From Bacillota bacterium (GTDB lineage Bacteria; Bacillota; Clostridia; Peptostreptococcales; Anaerovoracaceae): a stretch of 32,138 nucleotides of DNA. The stretch lies in assembly GCA_030526325.1 (NCBI GenBank), contig JAUNCY010000004.1, forward strand, positions 1-32,138, in the 5' to 3' direction. The first letter of the stretch is position 1. Every line of letters begins with the position of its first letter. Shown here one piece after another: positions 1 to 7,800 of this stretch. A program made the translations under genes and the position numbers. The notes under the pieces are model-generated. The model saw only the letters and a program-made list of their open reading frames with translations, searched no databases and was not told where the DNA came from.

Positions 1-7
1 TTATACA

Positions 8-1054
8 CTATTTCAAGCGAATATAGCAGGTTGATTTTCCGGTTCCTTCACGCTTAAGTTCGCCGGATGCCACCATTTTCCGCAGCGCACCCTCAACAGA
101 ACTAAGGCTCAGTGAGGGACACTGCTCCCTGATATCCTGTTTAGTGAAACGACCGATTTTATTCAAAGCAGCCTTGCGAACCATTTCAACGGCAGGCAGC
201 TTTTCTTCAACGATGGCAAATCTGTCGCCGAAGTCTTTATACGCAGCCAAAACGGTACCCAGAAGATATTTAATGAACGGAACGGCATTCTCGGTTCCTT
301 CATGCCAGCCATGCTGTGCACGTCTCAGTGCGTCATAATACAAATCCTTGTTTTTAGCAATTTTTGCCTCCAGGGAGATATATTTTCCGACATAGAATCC
401 GCTGCGATATAATAGCAGCGTTGTCAGCAGGCGGCTCATTCTGCCATTGCCATCATTAAACGGATGAATACACAGAAAATCGTGGATGAAAATCGGAATA
501 GCAATCAAGGGTTCCAACTCCATATTGCCTATAACCTTATTGTACTCCTCACAAATCCTGTCCAGTGCTTCCGATGTCTCCGACGGGGCAAGGGGAGTGA
601 AAAGTATTTCGGTATGACCGTCAGGGAAAGTCGCACTGATATAATTCTGTACATTTTTAGTCTGTCCAGCCATAGGGTTATTCATATGGCTGTACATAAT
701 CTTATGAAGCTGCAGGATATAGTTCTTTGACAGAGGAATAGCTTCATAGCTTTCATGAATAATAGAAAGCACATCTCGATATCCCGCAATTTCCTGCTCT
801 TCTCTGTTCCTTGGAGTGGTTTTTTCCTCGACAAGCTGTCTGATTCTTGTATTGGTGGTAACAATCCCTTCAATTGCATTGGATGCCTCTGTACTCTGAA
901 TTTTTGCGATTTCAACCAGTTTATCCAATTCATCCGGGCGATGCTTCAGATAAAACTCCTGCTTTCCGGCCTCTTTATAGATTGCCGCAATAAGCCCGAG
1001 AATATCAGAATCCCATTTCTGGTTCCTGACAGATGAATAATTAAAAGTTCTCAT
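8..1054 (-). CDS. Fic family protein (class II, N-terminal inhibitory helix)
   Basis: Fic-domain enzyme, expected to transfer AMP from ATP to a protein hydroxyl side chain; the target is unknown. Counting from the upstream ATG at 1069, the catalytic motif HPFNDGNGR starts at residue 202 with all key residues (His, Asp/Asn-Gly-Asn-Gly-Arg). Residues 63-68 read SNAIEG, matching the (S/T)xxxE(G/N) inhibitory motif, so the Glu should hold the enzyme in check (class II Fic). The last about 60 residues look like a winged helix, common in stand-alone Fic proteins. I prefer the ATG at 1054 (protein begins MRTFNYSS) because GGAGG lies 8 nt upstream; the ATG at 1069 would add five residues. It has its own good promoter. 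No antitoxin partner gene is next to it. Family assignment is firm; role is not. Confidence 0.93.
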   Translation of the reverse strand: MRTFNYSSVRNQKWDSDILGLIAAIYKEAGKQEFYLKHRPDELDKLVEIAKIQSTEASNAIEGIVTTNTRIRQLVEEKTTPRNREEQEIAGYRDVLSIIHESYEAIPLSKNYILQLHKIMYSHMNNPMAGQTKNVQNYISATFPDGHTEILFTPLAPSETSEALDRICEEYNKVIGNMELEPLIAIPIFIHDFLCIHPFNDGNGRMSRLLTTLLLYRSGFYVGKYISLEAKIAKNKDLYYDALRRAQHGWHEGTENAVPFIKYLLGTVLAAYKDFGDRFAIVEEKLPAVEMVRKAALNKIGRFTKQDIREQCPSLSLSSVEGALRKMVASGELKREGTGKSTCYIRLK

Positions 1055-1082
1055 TCCCTTATCCTCCATCTCTTTCCCTTAT

Positions 1083-1111
1083 ATTATATTCATTTATAAT
1101 GGAATGGTCAA
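1083..1111 (-). promoter_or_regulatory. sigma-A type promoter of the Fic gene
   Basis: On the minus strand TTGACC (1106-1111) and a perfect TATAAT (1083-1088) are separated by 17 bp, just upstream of the Fic start. A perfect 12-bp inverted repeat (1071-1082 and 1149-1160) brackets the promoter and may be an operator pair. Confidence 0.75.
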
Positions 1112-1207
1112 CATTTTATACAGATTTACCCTTTATATCCCCATATAAATAAGGGAAAGATGCTCCGGGTAAGGAATAGTATATCCATATTTTCAGTGCC
1201 GTATTCG

Positions 1208-1321
1208 TTACAGAATCCCTTGATTTGCAACACTGTGCGGACGGTACTCGGATTTCTCAGGCATAAACGCATCATACTTAATACAGGTGCCCTTGCAAAA
1301 GGGACAAATTACGTGTTTCAT
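1208..1321 (-). CDS. 37-codon small protein with CPFC motif
   Basis: Small ORF beginning MKHVICPFCKGTC, preceded by an excellent ribosome binding site (GAGGAGG, 5 nt before ATG). Cys6, Cys9 and Cys13 in CPFCKGTC resemble one half of a zinc knuckle; no second Cys pair follows before the stop. An upstream promoter-like pair (TTGAAA, 18 bp, TTATAT) overlaps an 18-bp perfect palindrome at 1369-1386. The ribosome site and ordered promoter argue for translation. The half zinc-ribbon argues that this may be the 5' remnant of a longer gene: in another frame the downstream DNA stays open for some 35 codons and contains KGFCNEYG. I do not recognise a family. Confidence 0.45.
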   Translation of the reverse strand: MKHVICPFCKGTCIKYDAFMPEKSEYRPHSVANQGIL

Positions 1322-1353
1322 ATATCCTCCTCAAAATACTTATTACAAATAAG

Positions 1354-1386
1354 ATATAACCCTGATTTGTATTGAAATTTCAATAC
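1354..1386 (-). promoter_or_regulatory. promoter with 18-bp palindromic operator candidate
   Basis: Minus strand: TTGAAA (1378-1383), 18-bp spacer, TTATAT (1354-1359). The -35 hexamer lies inside the perfect palindrome GTATTGAAATTTCAATAC at 1369-1386, the usual geometry of a repressor site that blocks RNA polymerase. It would serve the 37-codon ORF. Nothing else of note is seen between 1387 and 1480 apart from a short AACGG/CCGTT repeat. Confidence 0.4.
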
Positions 1387-1480
1387 TTTCAGCCGTTTTT
1401 ACCAACTCTTTTTGTCCACCCTGTATCCTGCCCGAAAAAAATATAACGGCTGTAACCGTTAATATTCTCATGTTATATTA

Positions 1481-1511
1481 AATCCCCGGGAAACCAGCCT
1501 CCCCGGGGATT
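1481..1511 (-). terminator. 3' hairpin of the LRR surface-protein gene
   Basis: A 10-bp perfect stem (AATCCCCGGG at 1481-1490 with its complement at 1502-1511) lies about 60 bp after the stop codon. The T-tract that follows on the minus strand is weak (TTTAATATAAC). The same hairpin, with changes that keep it paired through G-U pairs, follows the other surface-protein gene at 4229-4259. Confidence 0.6.
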
Positions 1512-2116
1512 AGTCATTTTTATTCAGTTTTTACATGCTGGTTTATGCAGCCTTGCGCTGCCGCCCTTCGTTATTTAGCAACTGAAACAGTATATGTGGA
1601 CGGTACCCAGATTACGTTTGCTCCGAATTTCTCAGAGATGTATCTGATAGGAACCATCGTTCTGTCATTGCTTATTACCGGCGCCGCATCGAAGCCTTCC
1701 AGCCGCTGACCTATAACCATGGTCATTACATTTCCTTCCAGTTCAATTGTTACGGTTCTTGTACTGCCGTCCCAGTCAACCTTTGCTCCGAAAGCCTCCG
1801 CAATGAATCTCACCGGAACCATAGTTCTGTCCTGAGAGATGATCGGTGCGGAATCCAGCTCCTTCTTCGCGTTGTTTACAACTGCTTCATTGCTGCCAAT
1901 CTGAAGAGTGATGGTGGTAAGGTTGTCCTTTTCAACTGCATAATAATCGCCTTCCTCCGTAATATATCCTTTTACTGCCTTTTCTTCGGCATCATATGAG
2001 CCGCCGACAATTTCCAGTTTTCCTGTTTCCGGATTGAATTTTGCTATGGTCAGATTGTTTACATCATCCACATTCTTTGTATCCACAGGAATTGTCAGAA
2101 CTGCAGGCTCTGTAAA
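1512..2116 (-). repeat. about 605-bp identical direct repeat, copy A (3' end of LRR gene)
   Basis: Read by eye this stretch is identical, base for base, to 4260-4864 (constant offset 2748). It spans the last about 181 codons, the stop and the sequence up to the 3' hairpin. Identity starts to break at 2117 (g against a) and is soon lost upstream, inside the linker region of the two proteins. Confidence 0.9.
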
Positions 2117-3922
2117 GTCTTTGCCCGATACAGCGGTACCCTGTCTGTTCACAACCTCCAGAGTCTTATCCGATTCAGCAGCATCCGATGCGGCTTTATT
2201 TGTTTCCGCTGCAGCAGCTGCAGTGTCGGCTCCAACTGCAGTACCTGTTCCCGGGATTTCCTCCGGCTGTAACACCGGCTCTGAAGAAGCCGGACGACGT
2301 TTCTTAGGGATTACAACGGTCTCACTGTATCCGCAGATTTTACAGGTGCAAATCTTTTCTCCCGCAGAGGTATAAGTCGGATAGACAGTTATTTCTTCCT
2401 CAAAATCGTGAGGAGCGGTTCTCACATAACCGCATAAATTACATGTCGCATCGCATACATCATTGTATTCATGACTGCATCTGATCCATGTTGCCGTATA
2501 ATCGTTCTCACCCTGAACGGCATTCTCTACAGTTTCATAAATCTGATCATCTATGCCCGATTTCCATCCCTGAAAAACAAAGTTTACAAGTTTTGGAACC
2601 TTCACGTTCGGTGTTGTCTGTCCGATAACACAATTTAAAACATATGTATCAAACAGTTCTCCGTTCATTCCGTCAGAATAAGTAATCGTGCAGGTGTTTC
2701 CTTCATAATTATCTGTATAATCCGCAATAGTTAATTTTGTATTGTCATAATCATTCATATCGACATCAATTGCTCTGTTTTCGCTGTCGACAATCGTTAC
2801 ATATTCAAGGTTTACTGCCTGCGCAAAGGCGTTTTCGGAAATTCCCGATGCTCCTTCTTTGATTGTGATGCTTTGAAGCCCGGAAAGAGTCCCCCAGCTT
2901 GCTGATAAGCTTTGGCAGTTTGTTACAGATTCGGGAATAGTCAGGCTTTCCAGGCTGTTGCAGTTAGAAAAAGCTCCCGAAATTTTTGTTACCGAATTCG
3001 GAATCACTACTGACTTAAGCTTTGTGCAGTTCTGGAATAATCCATCTCCCAACACAGAAACCCCCTTCGGTATATCTATGCTTTCGATGGGACTTGCCAT
3101 AAATGTATACATTCCCTTGTCGGTAATTGTATCTGAAAGAACGACGTTTTTCAGATTAGGCGCAGAGGCAAAGGCTCCCTGACCCAGTTTTTTAGTGCCG
3201 CTCTGGAGAATTACGGTTTCAACGCCCGAGTTTTTTACTATGTACATCGGAATTGTCTCTACTGTTCCCGGAATTGTCAGTTCTTTTAAACTCTTGCAGC
3301 TTTCAAATGCTGACTGTCCTATTGTTTTTACCCCGCTGCCTATAGTAACCTCTGTGAGTTTCTGACAGTTGAAGAAAGCATTTACTCCAAGCTTTTCAAC
3401 TGTGTCCGGAATTACAACTTCTGTCAGATTGGTAGATTGCAGTGCATAATCACCTATTTTCTTTACTCCGGAAGGGATTTCAATGGATTTTAATCTGCTG
3501 CCGCAGAATGCGCCCGACGGAATTTCTGTTAATGTGCTCGGCAGGAACGCTTCTTCCACAGCAAAACAGTAAAAACAATTTGAAGAAATTGATGTTACAT
3601 TTTCTTCAATTACAATTCTCGTAACTGTATTCTGGTATTCTGCCCACGGAGCCGTGGTATTTCCGCCCGAAAGTCCATACCCGTTCATTTTTCCGGTTCC
3701 CGTAACAGTAAGGGTGTATGTGGGATTTTCATCATCCTCATTGTTTTGCTCCACATATGCGGTTACGTTGTTTCCTTCTCCCGAAGCGGAAACATTCCAT
3801 GGATTTTCTTTTGTGCCTTGAACCGGTGCTCCTCCGTCCTCTTCCACATCCAGGGCAGATGCAGGCAGTGTCCACATAACAAGGCACATCGCCAGCAATA
3901 TAGCCGTAATTCGTTTTTTCAT
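1571..3922 (-). CDS. secreted BspA-type leucine-rich-repeat surface protein with copper-amine-oxidase-N-like C-terminus
   Basis: 783 residues, probable surface adhesin or binding protein. Order of parts: signal peptide 1-23 (cleavage near PASA/L); BspA/LRR_5-type repeats about 95-375, each with an IPxSVxxIGxxAFxxC-like core; a Listeria-Bacteroides-type repeat around 420-478 (FxGWK, YTATW); a Cys-rich stretch about 480-535 with CNLCG and CKICG pairs; an Ala/Glu/Pro linker; a ZU5-like beta region about 600-665; and two copper-amine-oxidase-N-like units about 670-783 (DRTMVPVRFIAEAFGA and DRTMVPIRYISEKFGA). There is no LPXTG or SLH motif, so the C-terminal units may be the wall-association module (inference). 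The start has GGAAAGGAAG upstream. Expression is predicted to be under the adjacent cyclic-di-GMP riboswitch. The last about 181 residues are identical to those of the 1445-residue neighbour. Confidence 0.88.
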   Translation of the reverse strand: MKKRITAILLAMCLVMWTLPASALDVEEDGGAPVQGTKENPWNVSASGEGNNVTAYVEQNNEDDENPTYTLTVTGTGKMNGYGLSGGNTTAPWAEYQNTVTRIVIEENVTSISSNCFYCFAVEEAFLPSTLTEIPSGAFCGSRLKSIEIPSGVKKIGDYALQSTNLTEVVIPDTVEKLGVNAFFNCQKLTEVTIGSGVKTIGQSAFESCKSLKELTIPGTVETIPMYIVKNSGVETVILQSGTKKLGQGAFASAPNLKNVVLSDTITDKGMYTFMASPIESIDIPKGVSVLGDGLFQNCTKLKSVVIPNSVTKISGAFSNCNSLESLTIPESVTNCQSLSASWGTLSGLQSITIKEGASGISENAFAQAVNLEYVTIVDSENRAIDVDMNDYDNTKLTIADYTDNYEGNTCTITYSDGMNGELFDTYVLNCVIGQTTPNVKVPKLVNFVFQGWKSGIDDQIYETVENAVQGENDYTATWIRCSHEYNDVCDATCNLCGYVRTAPHDFEEEITVYPTYTSAGEKICTCKICGYSETVVIPKKRRPASSEPVLQPEEIPGTGTAVGADTAAAAAETNKAASDAAESDKTLEVVNRQGTAVSGKDFTEPAVLTIPVDTKNVDDVNNLTIAKFNPETGKLEIVGGSYDAEEKAVKGYITEEGDYYAVEKDNLTTITLQIGSNEAVVNNAKKELDSAPIISQDRTMVPVRFIAEAFGAKVDWDGSTRTVTIELEGNVMTMVIGQRLEGFDAAPVISNDRTMVPIRYISEKFGANVIWVPSTYTVSVAK

Positions 3923-3961
3923 ACTCTCAAAAACTTCCTTTCCTTAAAAATCACATTAAAA

Positions 3962-3992
3962 ATAAAAGCTTTGCTCATATAACGCAAAGCCT
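3962..3992 (-). terminator. riboswitch expression-platform terminator, copy A
   Basis: Minus strand: GCTTTGC (3984-3990), 9-nt loop, GCAAAGC (3968-3974), then TTTTATTTTT. The hairpin sits between the aptamer and the start codon at 3922, so it would stop transcription before the gene. Its 5' arm is also complementary over 8 nt to the conserved CGCAAAGC of the aptamer (plus-strand positions 4057-4064). Confidence 0.75.
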
Positions 3993-4014
3993 GTCAGAAA
4001 CAAAAAAGTTGTCA

Positions 4015-4096
4015 AATTGCAGCTGGCTGCCATCCCGAAAACAGTAAGGCCCTTTAGCTTTGCGCCACCGGCTTTCGCCGGGTTTGCCAAATATAT
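4015..4096 (-). promoter_or_regulatory. cyclic-di-GMP-I (GEMM-I) riboswitch aptamer, copy A
   Basis: Minus strand shows the class-I signature in order: GGCAAACC, a stem capped by GAAA (GGCGAAAGCC), then GGCGCAAAGCTAAAGGGCC, a variable third stem, and ATGGCAGCCAGCTGC closing the three-way junction. It lies about 20 nt after the predicted transcription start and 90 nt before the start codon of the LRR surface-protein gene. The family senses cyclic-di-GMP. Identification rests on the conserved sequence, not on a covariance search. Confidence 0.92.
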
Positions 4097-4119
4097 AATT
4101 TTATTTAATCACTGAAAAT

Positions 4120-4147
4120 ATGCTACCATATATTACCTCATTGTCAA
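4120..4147 (-). promoter_or_regulatory. promoter of the riboswitch transcript, copy A
   Basis: Minus strand: perfect TTGACA (4142-4147), 16-bp spacer, TAGCAT (4120-4125) preceded by TGG, an extended -10 form. The predicted start near 4113 places the aptamer at the 5' end of the transcript. Confidence 0.8.
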
Positions 4148-4171
4148 CAGATTCACCGCATTTTCCTTAAA

Positions 4172-4214
4172 AAAATATGTCTTTTTTGCACGTGATGCAA
4201 AAAAGACATATTTT
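4172..4214 (-). terminator. long perfect hairpin upstream of riboswitch promoter, copy A
   Basis: 19-bp perfect inverted repeat with a 5-nt loop (4172-4190 and 4196-4214). On the minus strand it is followed by a run of seven T, as expected for an intrinsic terminator that insulates the riboswitch promoter from upstream transcription. The second copy at 9068-9110 has a C-to-T and a G-to-A change that keep a base pair. Confidence 0.7.
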
Positions 4215-4228
4215 GCTCCGGAACATAA

Positions 4229-4259
4229 AATCCCCGGGAAACCAGCCTCCCCGAAGATT
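4229..4259 (-). terminator. 3' hairpin of the GLUG/MBG surface-protein gene
   Basis: Counterpart of the hairpin at 1481-1511. Two G-to-A changes on the plus strand become G-U pairs in the minus-strand RNA, so the 10-bp stem (AATCTTCGGG with CCCGGGGATT) is kept. It is followed by TTTTATG. Confidence 0.6.
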
Positions 4260-4864
4260 AGTCATTTTTATTCAGTTTTTACATGCTGGTTTATGCAGCC
4301 TTGCGCTGCCGCCCTTCGTTATTTAGCAACTGAAACAGTATATGTGGACGGTACCCAGATTACGTTTGCTCCGAATTTCTCAGAGATGTATCTGATAGGA
4401 ACCATCGTTCTGTCATTGCTTATTACCGGCGCCGCATCGAAGCCTTCCAGCCGCTGACCTATAACCATGGTCATTACATTTCCTTCCAGTTCAATTGTTA
4501 CGGTTCTTGTACTGCCGTCCCAGTCAACCTTTGCTCCGAAAGCCTCCGCAATGAATCTCACCGGAACCATAGTTCTGTCCTGAGAGATGATCGGTGCGGA
4601 ATCCAGCTCCTTCTTCGCGTTGTTTACAACTGCTTCATTGCTGCCAATCTGAAGAGTGATGGTGGTAAGGTTGTCCTTTTCAACTGCATAATAATCGCCT
4701 TCCTCCGTAATATATCCTTTTACTGCCTTTTCTTCGGCATCATATGAGCCGCCGACAATTTCCAGTTTTCCTGTTTCCGGATTGAATTTTGCTATGGTCA
4801 GATTGTTTACATCATCCACATTCTTTGTATCCACAGGAATTGTCAGAACTGCAGGCTCTGTAAA
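4260..4864 (-). repeat. about 605-bp identical direct repeat, copy B (3' end of GLUG/MBG gene)
   Basis: Identical by eye to 1512-2116, covering the shared C-terminal about 181 codons and the 3' flank. Zero differences over this length, beside fully unrelated upstream coding sequence, point to recent duplication or gene conversion. Confidence 0.9.
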
Positions 4865-7800
4865 ATCTTTGCCCGATACGGCGGTTCCTTTAGTATTTAC
4901 AAGATCTACTGCCAAATCAGCTTTTGCAGCAGCTGCCGCTCCTTTATCTGCCTCTGAGCCGGATGCTGCAGCGCTTGCGGTATCATCCTTACTTTCCAAT
5001 GTTCCTTCAGCAGGTTTTGTTGTATCTTCGGAAGAAGAACCTCCACTATTGCTCGGTCGTTTCTTGGAGACATTCAACACCCCATTTTTATAATGAATAT
5101 CATAATTTCCACTTTCTTGGGCTGCGCCGGATACAATAATTGAGTATTCTCCTATCTGATTCATATCAGCCGCACAACTTAATTCAGGCAAAGTGGTCAG
5201 TTCATCTGTACCTTTAAGACCTGAAACAGTATAAGTAAGTTCAGGCATCTCATTGCCTATATACGCGGACTTATTATCAGCAGCTATTACCAATTCAGCA
5301 GGATATATTGTAACCAATGCTTTGCCCGTTACTGTCTTTGAGCCCTTTGAAGCGGAATAGTAGATTTCATGAGTTCCTGCATTCTTATATACAGGCAGTT
5401 CCTCCAGCGTAACATTGTCATAGCTTTCGCCATATTTAATCGTAACTCCCTCAGATGAAGTTATTGATGCGCTGTGGTACTCAGAATCATAAATATCAAC
5501 ATAGTTCTTAACCAGTACCTCCGGAACTTCTTCATCTACTTCATAAGAGACTTCAATTTCTCCGGTATAATTTCCTGTAAAAGTAACAAGGAATTTATGA
5601 TTTGTTTTGTCATTTGTGATTGTATAGTCTGTGCCGTATTCAAGCATACTCCTGCCTGTTACCGTTTTATTGCCTTCAAAGCAAATATCTATATCTTCAA
5701 TTGCATTATCGGCATCTGTTTCGGAAGAATACTTATCATTAGAGCCGTAAACAGCTACATCATTACCTGTAAGTGTTTTCTTTGAAATGCTGACAGTCGT
5801 ATCAAAAATAGGATACTCAAATGTGAAGGTTTTATTGCCGTATGTCATCTCTTTTCTGATATATCCCTTAACTGAACTTTCACCGACACCAACTGCAGTA
5901 AGATTGTCATTGTTATCAATTTTAATACAATCTCCATCGATTTCCCATTTAATTAGACCATTGCTCATTAAATTATTACCCTGAATCAGCTTTATTACGT
6001 CTGTGTAGTTCATGTTTACATCTGTAACAGGTGCAATAATACCGATATTCCCTGGATTTATATTCGGATTATTATTATTTGTTTCACCCAGAGAATCAAG
6101 AATATTTGCATCGTCTTTATACCAATAAACACTTTGCAATGTATATCCCTCTACAGAATATCCTGCCCGTCCTGCAAAACCTCCGGCACTGTTTACTTTG
6201 CTTGTATTTGCATTTTCGGCAATTACATTTCCTACAACAAATGTATCATTTAAGTTAAGGAAATAGTTATGATATCCGTATGCACCGCCTGCATAAACAT
6301 CTGCATTACAGCTGCTGTTTTCATTTTTAGCCGTAATTGTTCCGGTAGAGAAGCAATTTCTGCTGCCATATGCATACTGCTGTGTCCAGCCCATAAAGCC
6401 TCCGACACAAATTTTATGCTGTGTATTTCCCGGAAGACTGTTAATTGCAGAAACATTTCCATAGTTAATAATCTGGTCATCAATACAGTAGCCGTCCATA
6501 TTTCCGGATATACCCCCTACATACCAGTCTGCATTGTTTGCTGCTGCACCGGCTACATTAGAATCTACCAGAACATTGCCACGATTTATTCTGTAGTTGC
6601 CTCTTGTTCCGTGAGGATCGTATCCGGCAATACCGCCAACGTATGCTTTTGCATTTTCTGCCGCATGAACGGTAACATCGCCATTATTTTCCCACCAGCC
6701 TGTCACCATACAACGGAAATAACCAAAAACACCTCCAACATATACATTACCGTTTGCATTCAGATCCGTAATTACAGTGACATTCGCCTTATTTACATTG
6801 TTACCGCCACAAGGTGTGTATGTTGCATTTGTAAAAGCTACATACGTGCCAATTGCAGAATTTGCTCCGGCATTTTTAACGGTAACAGAACCGTCAATGA
6901 TACCGTTGAACACGCCTGCAGCTGCACCATATGTATTCTTATCCAGAACTCCAATCAGACCATAGTACAGCTTGCCGCCGTTTGCATTTACAATTACATC
7001 ATTAAATGTAACAGTATGTCCGTCCATATCAATGCAACCCCGGAAAGGCACTTTTTCAGTACCTATACCTTTAAATCCGCTGTCGTTGTTTATTTCAATA
7101 TCATCTGTAAAGACAAATTTAGAATTCGCTAATAATAACTGCTGTGATTCAATAGAATAATAATTCTTTGAAATATAACTGTCAGCCACAAATTCTGTAA
7201 CAGCATTTTTTGCAGTGTCATCGGTTTTCACGTCTGCACTAAGGGCATTTTGCAGCAATAACAATTTTTCCAGTGAATCTATATTAAATGTATGATTTTG
7301 TAAATTGACTACATGGTCGAATTCATCATCTGCATCAATTTGATTTTTAAGTCCGTAAACAACACCGCTTGTATCTTTTACATGACCCAAATATAAAGAT
7401 GTACCGCTGTTTTCAAAAGTAACATAGTATGTACCATTATAGTTTGATGAACCAATAAACTGTATATTAGGGTTTAACCAGCCTTCACCGTTTTCATCAA
7501 GAACAATCGGATTTTCCGGATCTTTTGAATATATAACCTTTTCGCCGGGCTGACCTTTAAGTTTGATATAAAATAACACATTATTATCTTTATTCTCTTC
7601 GAATGTGGCTAACGGCAGTGGTTTGTCATTACATATTATGCTGCCATAGTTGGCAAGATCCTTTTTTACAAGATTTGATCCGGCACTAAAAGGAGCAAAA
7701 GCGGTCAAGTCCAGTCCTTCTGCCTCGATTGAGCCATAGTTTTTACAATTTTCAATTGTAAAATCATAATATGACCATGCTGTTAAACCGGCAATACGGA

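Larger units (their letters stand above)
3967..4214 (-). repeat. 247-bp 5' regulatory repeat, copy A
   Basis: This block (hairpin, promoter, aptamer, terminator) matches 8863-9110 with constant offset 4896 and only about five substitutions by eye. Three of them lie in the hairpin at 4172-4214, and two of those compensate each other. Confidence 0.9.

Noticed and set aside
3960..4220. insertion sequence or MITE copies (repeated 247-bp block)
   Set aside because: No terminal inverted repeats bound the whole block, no target duplications are visible, and the content is a promoter plus riboswitch. Duplication of a regulatory head fits better.
6269..7132. 287-codon plus-strand open frame opposite the GLUG/MBG gene
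   Set aside because: It is the antisense of a repetitive Asn/Gly-rich gene, giving Cys/Ile/Tyr-rich low-complexity protein with no ribosome site and no family likeness.
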